Position numbers and translations under genes: made by a program. 64,000 nt of DNA from an uncultured Bacteroidia bacterium (GTDB taxonomy: Bacteria > Bacteroidota > Bacteroidia > Bacteroidales > UBA932): assembly GCA_902785575.1 (NCBI GenBank), contig CACZZF010000011.1, forward strand, positions 62,001 through 126,000, written 5' to 3'. The notes under the pieces were generated by a model, which was not told where the DNA came from, did no database searches, and was given only the letters and a program-made list of their open reading frames with translations. This document shows, one piece after another, positions 51,875-62,197 of the stretch. Position 1 is the stretch's first letter. Each line of letters begins with the position of its first letter.

Positions 51875-51890
51875 TTATGGAAGTAATTGA

Positions 51891-52865
51891 TTATAAATTC
51901 TCTTTATACCATTCAATCGCCTCATTCAATCCTCGGGCGAAATCGTACTCAGGGTTGTAGCCCAGAATCCTGCGAGCCTTTGAGATGTCAGCGTTGGAAT
52001 GCTTGATGTCCCCGGGACGGTCAGGTCCGAAAATGGGCTCAATATCCTTACCGAGCGCCTGGGTCAAAGCATGGTAGATACCTATCAGATATTCCCTTCC
52101 GCCATAAGCGATATTGAATGCCTCTCCAGCAGCTTCATGGGGAGCAAGACAAGCTTTCAGGTTCGCCTCGATCACGTTCTCAATGTAAGTGAAATCGCGG
52201 CTCTGCTTCCCGTCACCATTGATGGTAGGACGCTCATCATTCAGAAGCTGCTTGATGAACTTCGGTATGACAGCCGCATATGCTCCGTGGGGATCTTGGC
52301 GGCGGCCGAAGACATTGAAGTATCGAAGCCCATAAGTGTCAAGTCCGTAATGCCTGGCGTACTGCTTTGCCCATTCCTCGTCGCAGCGTTTCGTGAGTGC
52401 GTAGGGGCTCAAAAGATTCCCTTCAACGCCTTCACGCTTAGGAAGTTGGGCTTCATCGCCATAGACCGAGCTTGAAGAAGCGTAAACGAACTTCTTCACT
52501 CCACATTCGCGGGCTGCCTCCATCATGTTCAGAGTTCCCTGGATATTGTTGGCGCAATAGAACAGAGGCATCTCAATCGAACGAGGGACACTCCCCCACG
52601 CCGCCTGATTCAACACGTAGTCAACACCCTCACACGCTCTACGGCATGTGTCAAAATCCTTGATGTCCCCCTTGATGAACTCATAGTCCGGATTGCCAAT
52701 GAACATGTCCACATTCGCCTGTTTGCCAGTCGACAGATCATCCAGGCACCGAACTTTGTAGCCCATGCCGAGAATAGCCTCGCAAAGGTTTGATCCGATA
52801 AATCCGGCACCACCGGTAACAAGGAATAATGTTCCTTCTTTAAAGCTAAGATTTCTGTATGCCAC
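51891..52865 (-). CDS. UDP-GlcNAc 4-epimerase-like (WbpP/TviC)
   Basis: A 324-residue extended SDR: LVTGGAGFIGSNLCEAI at the start, active-site YASSSSVYG with Tyr-x3-Lys in SPYALTKRCDEEWA, and YNPEYDFARGLNEAIEWY at the end. The WbpP group interconverts UDP-GlcNAc and UDP-GalNAc. It probably starts with GTG (52865). Paired with the WbpO-like dehydrogenase 16 bases downstream. Confidence 0.9.
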   Translation of the reverse strand: MAYRNLSFKEGTLFLVTGGAGFIGSNLCEAILGMGYKVRCLDDLSTGKQANVDMFIGNPDYEFIKGDIKDFDTCRRACEGVDYVLNQAAWGSVPRSIEMPLFYCANNIQGTLNMMEAARECGVKKFVYASSSSVYGDEAQLPKREGVEGNLLSPYALTKRCDEEWAKQYARHYGLDTYGLRYFNVFGRRQDPHGAYAAVIPKFIKQLLNDERPTINGDGKQSRDFTYIENVIEANLKACLAPHEAAGEAFNIAYGGREYLIGIYHALTQALGKDIEPIFGPDRPGDIKHSNADISKARRILGYNPEYDFARGLNEAIEWYKENL

Positions 52866-52867
52866 GA

Positions 52868-53986
52868 TTAAATATCACTTAAAAACTCACTCACTTTTGG
52901 CACATATCGCCTATAGTCAAAAGTAGAGCGATTAACGGATGTTCTTATAGCGTCAATCTCCTCTCGTGATAAAGACAAAACCCTATCAATGGATTCTCTC
53001 AGCGCATTCTCATTCTCATTCTGGAGCACAAACCCATTGGCACCATCTCGCAAGTAATCGCTTAAATTACTTGTCAGGTTAGTCAAAACAGGAACCCCGG
53101 CAGAAATGGATTCCACGAATTTTGTCGGGAAACCCGCCGTTGTCATCAGGTTGTCCTCACGGATAAATATCTGAAAATCAGAGCCCTTCAGCCTTCTAAT
53201 CACTTCCGGATGAGGCAAGCGGCCTGCGAAACGAATATTCCCGGGCACCGGCTCCGAATATGAGTACAAAGATTGGAACTGATTGTCATCCAGTCCAATA
53301 ACTTCCATAGAAACCCGATCGCGAAATCGCTCAACAGAAACGATGCTGACGACCTTGTCCAACCAATCCTTATGGCCAGGAGACCCAGCATAAATGAGTT
53401 TGATAATATCGCCCCTTTCGGCCAAAGACTCATTAACCTTCCATTTCTCTTCCTCAAGATCAACCAGAGGGGGTAACTGAATGGATTTGACCCGTTTAGA
53501 AGTATAATAATCCTGCAAATACTTGCTTATAGAGATTATCCCTTCCAAACCGGGATGGACCTTTGTCATCCTCTTTTTCACATCCCAGCCTTTGATAAGA
53601 CGCCGTAAGAATGACCCTTCTGGAGAATACCACTCGGTACAATCAGCTAAAACCTTGATATCCAGCTTTTGACAATACTTATGAATATGTTTGAGAGCCA
53701 CAGCGGGATGATTGTAAGCAACCACTATCGAAGGACGGAAAGAATCAATCTCTTTCTTGTACCAATTCAGGGTGAAGACATACTCCCACCACTCTTTGAA
53801 ACTAACTGGATATTTCAAGTTAACGCATTGGAACCCAGCATATTCCAGAACCGAGGGAGTCTTATCTAACCCCATCAGCTTCACTTCGTAACCAAGCTCC
53901 CGAAACACTTTCGCATTTGAGATCACCCGTTGCGCAGCCGCATTATTGTCAGGAAGGTCAAAGCCTCCTAAGTACAACAATCTCAT
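52868..53986 (-). CDS. Glycosyltransferase family 4-type
   Basis: A 372-residue GT-B protein starting MRLLYLGGFDLPDNNAAAQR. Central KLIYAGSPGHKDWLDKVV and the late IFIREDNLMTTAGFPTKFVESISAGVPVL, with FVES in the nucleotide-binding helix, place it in the GT4-like superfamily. Acceptor and donor cannot be told. From here to about 62600 the sequence is visibly richer in A and T than the flanks. Confidence 0.8.
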   Translation of the reverse strand: MRLLYLGGFDLPDNNAAAQRVISNAKVFRELGYEVKLMGLDKTPSVLEYAGFQCVNLKYPVSFKEWWEYVFTLNWYKKEIDSFRPSIVVAYNHPAVALKHIHKYCQKLDIKVLADCTEWYSPEGSFLRRLIKGWDVKKRMTKVHPGLEGIISISKYLQDYYTSKRVKSIQLPPLVDLEEEKWKVNESLAERGDIIKLIYAGSPGHKDWLDKVVSIVSVERFRDRVSMEVIGLDDNQFQSLYSYSEPVPGNIRFAGRLPHPEVIRRLKGSDFQIFIREDNLMTTAGFPTKFVESISAGVPVLTNLTSNLSDYLRDGANGFVLQNENENALRESIDRVLSLSREEIDAIRTSVNRSTFDYRRYVPKVSEFLSDI

Positions 53987-54005
53987 GTCTAGTAGCTTGG
54001 AATAG

Positions 54006-55496
54006 TTATTTTCTAGGAATTCTTCTTGTATTGTTCTCTATAACTCTGCCTTTAAACTTTCTGGAAACAATCGACCTGTTATTTGTCTCTTTGTCATTGA
54101 TTATCGTGCAATTGTCTAAGACAAGATCATTCAATTCCCCTATTTCAGACGAATTTGAGCTTAGCAAAGCCTCTTTAGATTTCCTGGAATATATTACACA
54201 TTTTTTCAGGCTTATGATACCGAAATCCCCGCCTGCCGGTTTACCTTTACCATTCTTGTACATTGTCCCCTGAAACATCAGCGGCTTTTCTCCAGTGAAA
54301 GTACAACCATTGAAATCCACCCTTCGAATCTTGTCCCTGCCGCCACGGAATGTGGCACTTTCCATCGTCGAGGAAACAAAGGTAATCCCCCCTGTGTGGA
54401 CATCACAATTCCCTTCAAAGGTACAACCCTTTACGGTCACATTTTGTATATTATCCTCGTCTCCACTATTGAGATAACCGTGACTTAAAAACTGGCGGTA
54501 CTTATTTCCCGCAAAGAAACAGTTCTCTATCAATACATTCTTAACGCCCTGATTCCAAGGAGCTTCTGAATTGGGTTCTATGTCTAGACCGGCAGATGGT
54601 GCTGTGAATTTGGTCTTCCCGGTATTGGTCAATCTGCAATTATTAACAACCACCCCATCAGCATGGCTTATAGTCATAGCTTGACGCCGGTTATCGTCCG
54701 AAACGATATTCTCTAGTCTCACCTGCTTAGCGGCCTTATCATACACATTGGTGTTCGGTTCCTGCCAGCCTCCGACAACTATACCATCACCTATGCAATG
54801 AGTAACAAAAACTGATGTCACCTTAATCCGTTGCGCATTCTTTATAGAGATTCCGTGCCCCCATTCGTGAGAAGATCCAGACGTGTATGGATGGTCTAAC
54901 AAGTCCCCGACTATTTTCCCACCTTTGAACTCCACATCATGAACATCATATATCTGCACAATTTGATAATTAGGGAAAGCACAGGGAAGCAATGTTATGA
55001 TGGATTTTAATATACACTTTGTATTACTGCGTAATACCAAGGCGGCACCATTCAACTTTGTGATTGTGCAGTGATAATCCTTCGTGCCAATAATGATTGA
55101 ATTGCTGATATCATCAGATTGGAGCGTATTAATATTCCCGATTATTTGATCATCTGTAAGCACAGACGAGTCAAAAAAAAGATCATTTATAACGGGTGCC
55201 AACCAACTCCCTTTTAAAATCACTGCGATGCCTTTATCTGAACACGTATTTAGCTTTGTCTTGTTCCCGGAAATAGACCCGTTCCGCAATGCGCCCGATT
55301 TGATATTCAAGACACAATTCGCGGGCATTTCAATCACTTTCCCTCCGCAATCAATGCTTGAGTTAACCACGTACATTGTGTTCGGATAGACCAACTGTTT
55401 CTCAATAGGAATATTGGATTTTAGCGAGATGGTCCTTCCATATATTGATCCTAGAGGCAAAGACAACAAAGCAAGTATAATATAAATACGGTACAT
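54006..55496 (-). CDS. Exported right-handed beta-helix protein
   Basis: About 497 residues with a signal peptide (YIILALLSLPLGSIYG). The body is a series of beta-helix coils with recurrent N-x(2)-hydrophobic rungs such as VKNVLIENCFFAGN, IQNVTVKGCTFEGN, RVDFNGCTFTGEK, a pectate-lyase-like or glycan-lyase-like fold. The coils near ADGVVVNNCRLTNTGKTK are typical polysaccharide-lyase rungs but no catalytic residue set was recognised. Within a capsule locus it may cut, modify or bind the polymer during assembly. The ATG at 55496 avoids overlap with the GT8 gene. Confidence 0.78.
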   Translation of the reverse strand: MYRIYIILALLSLPLGSIYGRTISLKSNIPIEKQLVYPNTMYVVNSSIDCGGKVIEMPANCVLNIKSGALRNGSISGNKTKLNTCSDKGIAVILKGSWLAPVINDLFFDSSVLTDDQIIGNINTLQSDDISNSIIIGTKDYHCTITKLNGAALVLRSNTKCILKSIITLLPCAFPNYQIVQIYDVHDVEFKGGKIVGDLLDHPYTSGSSHEWGHGISIKNAQRIKVTSVFVTHCIGDGIVVGGWQEPNTNVYDKAAKQVRLENIVSDDNRRQAMTISHADGVVVNNCRLTNTGKTKFTAPSAGLDIEPNSEAPWNQGVKNVLIENCFFAGNKYRQFLSHGYLNSGDEDNIQNVTVKGCTFEGNCDVHTGGITFVSSTMESATFRGGRDKIRRVDFNGCTFTGEKPLMFQGTMYKNGKGKPAGGDFGIISLKKCVIYSRKSKEALLSSNSSEIGELNDLVLDNCTIINDKETNNRSIVSRKFKGRVIENNTRRIPRK

Positions 55497-55506
55497 TGTC
55501 TGTGTC

Positions 55507-56448
55507 TTAATTGGTCGCACCTATTACTTTTCTGAAAGCGTTGGTCAGCCTCGGACCTAAAAGCTCATAACACTTTTTTATCATTATGATTCGCTTAGGC
55601 AGCGGCTGGTACTTTGGTTCTGTATCTTTCCAAGGTGAGAGAGCTTGATACTTAAAGTACTCGTCTTTATATGGATGTGTACAAGGTATCAGCCAAGGTC
55701 TGTTATAGAATGCTGACAAGTAATGAATCACAATTGGATTATCGCAAGAATATTCAATCTCTTCTTTACTGTAGTGCAGCACTGAAGCAAGATAGTCGGC
55801 ATTAAGATTCCTCATAAAGAGCAACCCAGCCATAAGATTATATCTTAAACTAATATACTTAACTTTGTTGTAACAGACCTTATTCAATGCACCCTCGCTC
55901 AATGTTGGAGGATCACCGTGAAACTCTTCAACTACTTGAATGACCTGACGTATGAGGTCATTCTTACGACAGTAATCCACATTCACAATAGCCATACCGT
56001 CATTAAAGAACCGATCTCCTTTGGGAAGTCCTAATTCTTTTGAGAGTTTCGTAGGGTTCGTCTCTACCACTCCCATATAAAAACCTTCGAGGTCCTCGTT
56101 CCACAATTCTTTCAACGAACCAACCACAACTGTATCGCTGTCAAGATAAATCATCTTGTCCACATTCTCTATCCGGGAAAAGAACACCTTCGAATAAATA
56201 GTTTCAATATGCCTACCAACAGAGGAGATATTCAAATCGAAAGCAATATCCTCGAATGGAATCACAATAATCGCCCTATCGTATTTACCGCATATTTCAC
56301 GAAGTGTTTGAATATTATCAGCTGCTACATCTTTCGCGATAAAGTAAAAAGTTAAATCTTCAACGTCCTTATGATTCTCGCAAACCGAAATAATGGATAT
56401 ACCTGTTTGTGGAATATAATAGTCGTTACAAGAATAGGCAATATTCAT
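55507..56448 (-). CDS. Glycosyltransferase family 8-type
   Basis: A 313-residue GT8 transferase. The start MNIAYSCNDYYIPQTGISI is followed by VDKMIYLDSDTVVVGSLKEL, with the DxD metal site as DSD, and the late NPIVIHYLSAFYNRPWLIPC region with the conserved His. Retaining enzymes of this family often transfer glucose or galactose from UDP-sugars. Confidence 0.88.
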   Translation of the reverse strand: MNIAYSCNDYYIPQTGISIISVCENHKDVEDLTFYFIAKDVAADNIQTLREICGKYDRAIIVIPFEDIAFDLNISSVGRHIETIYSKVFFSRIENVDKMIYLDSDTVVVGSLKELWNEDLEGFYMGVVETNPTKLSKELGLPKGDRFFNDGMAIVNVDYCRKNDLIRQVIQVVEEFHGDPPTLSEGALNKVCYNKVKYISLRYNLMAGLLFMRNLNADYLASVLHYSKEEIEYSCDNPIVIHYLSAFYNRPWLIPCTHPYKDEYFKYQALSPWKDTEPKYQPLPKRIIMIKKCYELLGPRLTNAFRKVIGATN

Positions 56449-56454
56449 AATTGT

Positions 56455-57516
56455 CTATAGAAAGAAATCAAGTATATAGTTCTGCGTTAATCCTTCCAGT
56501 GCGGGGCTCGCCACCCAAATAAACATGAAAAGGCCAATCAAAAAACACAATGCCAGAATAATTCGGCTGTCTCGCTTTGGCAATATGGCCGCATAATTCA
56601 GCAAATATCCAATCTCCACTAAACTCATAAATCGAAGGATTCTTAAAGGCATTGAATTGATGAAAACAAACGGGATAAAAAGAAGCATCGCCAATGCGAC
56701 TTTCCTTCCTATCTCAAAATCCGAGGCTATTACCGCTACAGTTTTATTCGGATGATTAATATTTATCTTTTTATATTTCCACCGGATAAATACCATCATA
56801 AAGTAGTTGCCAACAATTATAGATGAGGTTACAATAGCTCCTAAGACTGAAGATCGGGAATAGTTTTCAACTTTTGCGAAGTAAGAAGAGTTAATTATAA
56901 ATCCTCTCAATGTATAGACTATAACAATCGCCAAAAGAATAAGGGACAACTTAACTGTCGTATTCTTAATAAATAGAAGTGGCAATACAAGAAAGAACAA
57001 CATTGAGAAGTGTATTGAGCTTGCAAACAAAGTGACCATGACATATACCGCCTTGGGAATTAATCCTTTCTGTTGAAGCAGAGGAATACACGGTAGGACA
57101 AAAGAAAAAGCGATAAAGCTTCTAAATTGTGTAACATCTAGAGTAGAATAGCACACAAGATATATGAATGCCCAAGTCGCGACGTATTTTACATGCTTGA
57201 TTCCATAGAATAAAAATAGCCCCAACGATATCATCGCGATCCAAAACTTGAATTGCTCATAATTCTCAACCCCTAGAAAACAGAACCATCGCATAACCAA
57301 TGCTAATCCGGGCTCTGCAATAGTTTGCGTTCCTCCTCCAAGCGAAGAAAAGACAGCATCGAAGCGGGCCACATAATTCTCGTAATCGGCATTGTCGTAA
57401 TTGTAGGCAAATAGCACCCATGCTATACTAAAAACAACAAATGCCAAATAATTATTCTTCTTATATCGAAGTACAAGAATGAATAAAACTATCAATATGA
57501 AATAAATAATAAGCAT
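56455..57516 (-). CDS. EpsG/Wzy-like polysaccharide polymerase
   Basis: A 353-residue integral membrane protein with about ten hydrophobic segments and few charges. The early motif YDNADYENYVARFDAVF resembles the EpsG family, whose members polymerise repeat units in the periplasm. Wzy proteins are very diverse; function here rests on topology, motif and position next to the glycosyltransferase and flippase genes. Confidence 0.75.
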   Translation of the reverse strand: MLIIYFILIVLFILVLRYKKNNYLAFVVFSIAWVLFAYNYDNADYENYVARFDAVFSSLGGGTQTIAEPGLALVMRWFCFLGVENYEQFKFWIAMISLGLFLFYGIKHVKYVATWAFIYLVCYSTLDVTQFRSFIAFSFVLPCIPLLQQKGLIPKAVYVMVTLFASSIHFSMLFFLVLPLLFIKNTTVKLSLILLAIVIVYTLRGFIINSSYFAKVENYSRSSVLGAIVTSSIIVGNYFMMVFIRWKYKKININHPNKTVAVIASDFEIGRKVALAMLLFIPFVFINSMPLRILRFMSLVEIGYLLNYAAILPKRDSRIILALCFLIGLFMFIWVASPALEGLTQNYILDFFL

Positions 57517-57532
57517 ATAAGCTTTCTGCCCA

Positions 57533-59035
57533 CTAAACTATTCTATCCATCAGATGCTGTATCATAAGGCGCAAACAATCACGCGTGAAGTATGGATATT
57601 TAATGAAAAATAAAATCCCATAGAATTTGTACAACGGTGCGATACTGTTCGGTCTCCTCTCGTTCTGAAGCTTCAGACAATAGTTTGAAAAATGCTCCTT
57701 ATTCTTTTTTACTATATCTTCCCTGTAGGTTTCATGAGTGTACTCGGCTGGATTAAGTAAAGTTGCCTTTAATCGCATGGAGAACTCTCTCTCTCTAAAC
57801 ATTAATTCGAACAACCTATTTCCGCATGCTTTCCTGTATTCCTCGTCGGTTATCAACTTATCGGCATAATCAAATAGGTCTTCGTTGACATTATGAGTGA
57901 TCCCGAGATCTTCACCTATTCCCATAATCGCCTCAAGGTTATTAAACATCGCCAAGTCTTCGTTCTCTTTAATTCCGATTATGGGTTTTTTATATAGTGC
58001 CGCTATCTGCGAAACGAGCCCCCCTGCCATGGGGTAACTCCCCAACAGTATGTCACAATGGGACATACAATGGTTAAAGTCATTTCTATATCCTAGTAGG
58101 ATGAAACGCCTTTCTAAATGTTTTTCCTTCACAAAATCGACGAACTTCTTTGTATATCTGCCAATATACAGAATGACGGTTTGCGAATACTTCTTTAATA
58201 ATTGTTTACTGACATTAAAAAACAAGTCAGAGCCATAAAATTTGCTTTCCGAACCAGCCGCTAATATGATCACTTTTCCATCCGCTTCTTTCGGGAATCC
58301 CTGAAAATCACAAAATGTTTCACTTATAGGGTAATAAGGCAACTTGATGATTTTATCTAGTGAAATGTGCCGATACATATTAGCTATGCCAACCCCATAC
58401 TCACGAAACTCATAGAAATAATCAATACAATTCACACCAGTATAGAAATGATGGTCTCCTGGCACTACTCGATATTTCACGATATTATTTAAAGCATAGA
58501 GTACCGCGCTACTATAACTGTTGGCTGCAGGCGAATGAACTATCAGTCGTTTTGCTCTTGTCCCGGCAATATAATCCCTAACGCCACAAATTCTCGAAAT
58601 GCAATCATTGTGGAAATACCTCTTGTCGAATATCTTAACGTGGACTTTCAACTCACATAATACTTTCTCTAAAGCAGGATTTATGTCAACCAAGGGGGAA
58701 TCAAAAACATAATAGACATCAAAACCTGAAGCGACAAGCCCCTTCAAGTATTGTACACCGAGACATATCGTAGTACCTATCTGGTCATAAAACACGACCG
58801 TATTGTTCGGTTCATTGCTCTCTGCAACGCTCCGTACACCAATCTGCTGGCAGGCAAAATCTTGAAGCAAACTTTCTATAGTTCCATCTGCCATTTCATG
58901 ATTAAAGTGCGTAGTGAACTCCGCAAAGGTATTTACTAACTCAAGGAATTGTTCATACTGACCCTTTTTATAATAAGTCTGAATGTCTTCCCTAAGTATA
59001 TTCTGAGTCTTTATCGCATCTTTAATTCGCATCAT
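57533..59035 (-). CDS. Probable GT-B glycosyltransferase, unassigned family
   Basis: A 500-residue protein without a clear family. The middle and C-terminal parts resemble a GT-B fold: TVVFYDQIGTTICLGVQYLKG, GKVIILAAGSESKFYGSDLF, RRFILLGYRNDFNHCMSHCD and GLVSQIAALYKKPIIGIKEN. The N-terminus is helical and charged, with no signal peptide or membrane segment. It lies between the polymerase and flippase genes. A glycosyltransferase role is an inference from fold and location. Confidence 0.6.
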   Translation of the reverse strand: MMRIKDAIKTQNILREDIQTYYKKGQYEQFLELVNTFAEFTTHFNHEMADGTIESLLQDFACQQIGVRSVAESNEPNNTVVFYDQIGTTICLGVQYLKGLVASGFDVYYVFDSPLVDINPALEKVLCELKVHVKIFDKRYFHNDCISRICGVRDYIAGTRAKRLIVHSPAANSYSSAVLYALNNIVKYRVVPGDHHFYTGVNCIDYFYEFREYGVGIANMYRHISLDKIIKLPYYPISETFCDFQGFPKEADGKVIILAAGSESKFYGSDLFFNVSKQLLKKYSQTVILYIGRYTKKFVDFVKEKHLERRFILLGYRNDFNHCMSHCDILLGSYPMAGGLVSQIAALYKKPIIGIKENEDLAMFNNLEAIMGIGEDLGITHNVNEDLFDYADKLITDEEYRKACGNRLFELMFREREFSMRLKATLLNPAEYTHETYREDIVKKNKEHFSNYCLKLQNERRPNSIAPLYKFYGILFFIKYPYFTRDCLRLMIQHLMDRIV

Positions 59036-59051
59036 CTGCCGTCGGTGTGGG

Positions 59052-60542
59052 TTAGTTATTTTTGTGTTTTATAACCCCTGTTAGATCCATTCTCATATTC
59101 AACCCTTTTAAAGAAAAGAATCCAGAGATTAATATAAAAATGGTTCCAAAAACATAGGTAATAACCCGCCTATGCATCATGACCAGTGCAAAACATAACA
59201 GAACTAATGCTGTCTGACCAATCATTATTCGTAGGAATTCGGAAGAGAAACTAAACGAATACCGTCTCTTGGCGATTAGGAACACCTGAATAAAGTAGAT
59301 CAGATAACTCAAAGCAAACGCTAAACCTAATCCTGTTAATCCAAGAAACTTGTATCCTATAAGATTAAACGCCAGGAAATAGATGTTGGTTATTGTTTCG
59401 TTGATCACATAGAGTCTTGAATCTCCTTTGGCTATAAACTGATGTGCAATTAGAAATGCCCCTAATCTGAACATCATACCTACCGCGGCAATGACAACAA
59501 AGTCAGCTGCTTCCAAAAAACTATTAGAATATAGAATCTGTATGATAAGTGGCATAAAAACCATACAGATTAATAGAAGTGGCGCAAGTATTAAGACCGC
59601 GATTTCTCCTTGCTGGTTCGCCAATGTTTTCATCTTGCTATTGTCGGAATTAACCGCCGCAAGCCTTGGATAATAGTCAGTACCTATCGCCGTAAATATC
59701 ATTCCGACATAGGTGTTAATAATCGTAAAACCTGCCGTATAAAGGCCGACTGCCTCTGCTCCGGATTCTGTTCTGATAAACCATCTAAGAACATACGTGC
59801 ATGCCAACACTAAAATACTACTCCAACTCATCGCCAATCCCATCTTAAGCATCCCCGCACCATTCCGGATAGTTTCCTTTGCTGTTAACTCAACTTTGGG
59901 CAAAGAGACCTGCCGCGCATAAACCCATGACAAGAGGAGCAGAGTTATAGAATTAAGAATCAGAGTAGGAACTATACCCTTTATTCCATAAAGATAATAC
60001 AAAGGAACAGATACAAATAAACTGACCGTAGAGCCTATTGCGGACGCTTTAGCCAATTGCTTTAGGCGCCGTGTACCTTGCAGAACAACCTTCTGTCCAG
60101 CACATAATTGATCAATCAAAAGTGTGACTGAAAGGCAAACGAATGCGACAATATGATTACTATCTCCAAATGACGTCTTACTTAATACCGGAGAAAGAAA
60201 AAGAACGACAAGCAATCCTATTAATCCCGTACACCAAACAAAACGCCTTAATGTCTTCACTACTCCGGCGACACGAACCATATCACCAGTGCCATTAGCC
60301 TCAGACACATCCCGGACGGCACTGGATGACAACCCCATAGATGTCAGCCCTTGAATAAACTGAAGCGCTGAAGTATATAAGCCTTGAATACCTATACCAA
60401 GCGGACCTAATAAGACAGCAATAAACTTACTCTTTACGACATTTACCAGTATCTGATATACTTGCAAACCGCCGAAAAGAGACGTCGCCTTAAAGATACC
60501 GCGATAGACCGACTGACTGGCATTCGTTTCTTGGGAGCCCAC
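59052..60542 (-). CDS. Wzx-like polysaccharide flippase (O-antigen translocase)
   Basis: A 496-residue membrane protein with about 12-14 hydrophobic segments. The opening KATSLFGGLQVYQILVNVVK and LGPLGIGIQGLYTSAL is characteristic of Wzx/MATE-like O-antigen translocases, as is TIRNGAGMLKMGLAMSWS. It moves the lipid-linked repeat unit across the inner membrane. It appears to start with GTG (60542). Confidence 0.87.
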   Translation of the reverse strand: MGSQETNASQSVYRGIFKATSLFGGLQVYQILVNVVKSKFIAVLLGPLGIGIQGLYTSALQFIQGLTSMGLSSSAVRDVSEANGTGDMVRVAGVVKTLRRFVWCTGLIGLLVVLFLSPVLSKTSFGDSNHIVAFVCLSVTLLIDQLCAGQKVVLQGTRRLKQLAKASAIGSTVSLFVSVPLYYLYGIKGIVPTLILNSITLLLLSWVYARQVSLPKVELTAKETIRNGAGMLKMGLAMSWSSILVLACTYVLRWFIRTESGAEAVGLYTAGFTIINTYVGMIFTAIGTDYYPRLAAVNSDNSKMKTLANQQGEIAVLILAPLLLICMVFMPLIIQILYSNSFLEAADFVVIAAVGMMFRLGAFLIAHQFIAKGDSRLYVINETITNIYFLAFNLIGYKFLGLTGLGLAFALSYLIYFIQVFLIAKRRYSFSFSSEFLRIMIGQTALVLLCFALVMMHRRVITYVFGTIFILISGFFSLKGLNMRMDLTGVIKHKNN

Positions 60543-60553
60543 GAATTATCTAT

Positions 60554-61669
60554 CTATTTGAAGGCGTTAATAACTTCTATCACTCGATTCACCTCATCCG
60601 CAATAATCGCTGGTCCCATTGGCAAACTCAACTCCATTTTGTGAATCTTATCGGTAATCGGACGGACTAATCGCGGGATATTCCACTCCGCATTTGAATA
60701 GCATTCTTGCTTGTAAGGAGGAATAGGATAATGGATAACCGTTCCCACACCATTCTCCTTCAGATAAGCCTGCAACTCATCGCGTTTCTCGCACAGTACA
60801 GGGAAAATATGATAAACATTCTGCTCATCATCCAATCTATCAGGCAGAATAATCAAAGGATTATTAATACCCTCATAATACAGTCGCGCCATCTGCTGAC
60901 GGTGAGCATTGTCTTCATCAAGATACTTCAACTTCACATCAAGCACTGCTGCATGAATCTCATCCAGACGGGAGTTACGACCAGTGTACTTAAAGACATA
61001 TTTCTTCTGAGAGCCGTAGTTTGCCAATGCACGGATAGTAGCAGCCAGTTCCGGGTCATTGGTCGTCACAGCTCCACCATCACCTAATGCACCCAGATTC
61101 TTGCCTGGATAGAAGCTATGACCGGCCGCATCGCCAAGATTACCAGTGCGACAGCCATCCGTAAACCGACAACCATGTGCCTGCGCGTTATCCTCAACAA
61201 GTTTAAGATTATACTTCTTGCAGAGAGCACCTATCTTCTCTGTATAGGCAATACGTCCATACAAATGGACAATGCAAATAGCCTTAGTCTTGGGTGTAAT
61301 GGTCTCCTCTATCATTTCCTCATCTATCTCAAGCGTATTGAGCTTAGGCTCCACCAATACCGGCTTCAAGCCATTCTCAGTGATAGAAAGGATAGTAGCA
61401 ATATAGGTGTTGGCAGGAACAATCACCTCATCACCCGGCCGCATCACGCCCATTTCGATATATGCGCGAAATATCCAGATCAGTGCGTCGAGACCGTTGG
61501 CACATCCTACACAGTACTTAGTGCCGATATATGCGGCATAATCTGCTTCAAATTTCTCGTTCTCTTTACCTTGGAGATACCAGCCTCCATTTACCACGCG
61601 GGATACAGCCTCGTTAATCTCCGCACCATGAAGGGCAGTCACATCTTTTAAAGAAAGAAATGGAATCAT
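60554..61669 (-). CDS. FdtB-like dTDP-3-keto-6-deoxyhexose 3-aminotransferase
   Basis: A 371-residue DegT/DnrJ/EryC1 aminotransferase. The start [46 protein letters not shown] and the PLP lysine (Lys190) in [17 protein letters not shown] are all seen in FdtB/QdtB-type enzymes. It sits directly after a hexapeptide acyltransferase and two ketoisomerase-like cupins, the classic FdtA-FdtC-FdtB set that makes dTDP-3-acetamido-3,6-dideoxyhexose. No RmlA or RmlB gene is in the window, so dTDP-4-keto-6-deoxyglucose must come from elsewhere. Confidence 0.88.
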   Translation of the reverse strand: MIPFLSLKDVTALHGAEINEAVSRVVNGGWYLQGKENEKFEADYAAYIGTKYCVGCANGLDALIWIFRAYIEMGVMRPGDEVIVPANTYIATILSITENGLKPVLVEPKLNTLEIDEEMIEETITPKTKAICIVHLYGRIAYTEKIGALCKKYNLKLVEDNAQAHGCRFTDGCRTGNLGDAAGHSFYPGKNLGALGDGGAVTTNDPELAATIRALANYGSQKKYVFKYTGRNSRLDEIHAAVLDVKLKYLDEDNAHRQQMARLYYEGINNPLIILPDRLDDEQNVYHIFPVLCEKRDELQAYLKENGVGTVIHYPIPPYKQECYSNAEWNIPRLVRPITDKIHKMELSLPMGPAIIADEVNRVIEVINAFK

Positions 61670-62196
61670 AATCCTTCAATTTCGTGTTTTACACCATTTT
61701 TATCTTTAAACGCCATGTCCAATATTTCTCCTTTCAAAGTAATATATCCCTTCTGTCTTGCGGGATTGCCATACCAAACAGTGTAGGGTGGAATATCCTT
61801 AGTTACTACACTTCCTGCTCCAACCAGAGAATACTCACCGACAGTATTTCCACAAACCACAGTGCAATTTGCGCCCAGAGAAGCGCCTTTTTTTATAATC
61901 GTCTTCTCAAAATGGTCTGGATACTGCTTGGAACGCGGAACAAAATCATTGGTAAATGTCACATTTGGCCCAATGAACACATTATCTTCGATTCTCACAC
62001 CATTCCAAAGTTGAACCCCCGACTTTACGGTGACGTTATCACCAATTATCACATCATCCTCAACCAAAACATTGGCGCAAAGGTTACAATTGCGCCCAAT
62101 CTTGGCATTCTTAAAAATAACACAGAACTGCCAGATATTGGTATTCTCACCAATATCCCGCGATTTGCAGTCCGCCAATGGATGAATGTTAGCCAT
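61666..62196 (-). CDS. FdtC-like hexapeptide N-acyltransferase
   Basis: About 176 residues from the ATG at 62196, built of left-handed beta-helix repeats ([50 protein letters not shown]) with a C-terminal [13 protein letters not shown]. FdtC/QdtC-type enzymes acetylate the 3-amino group of the dTDP-sugar. The start is placed where the repeats begin and just after the upstream stop; a longer in-frame extension overlaps the previous gene. Its end overlaps the aminotransferase by four bases. Confidence 0.86.
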   Translation of the reverse strand: MANIHPLADCKSRDIGENTNIWQFCVIFKNAKIGRNCNLCANVLVEDDVIIGDNVTVKSGVQLWNGVRIEDNVFIGPNVTFTNDFVPRSKQYPDHFEKTIIKKGASLGANCTVVCGNTVGEYSLVGAGSVVTKDIPPYTVWYGNPARQKGYITLKGEILDMAFKDKNGVKHEIEGL

Positions 62197-62197
62197 A

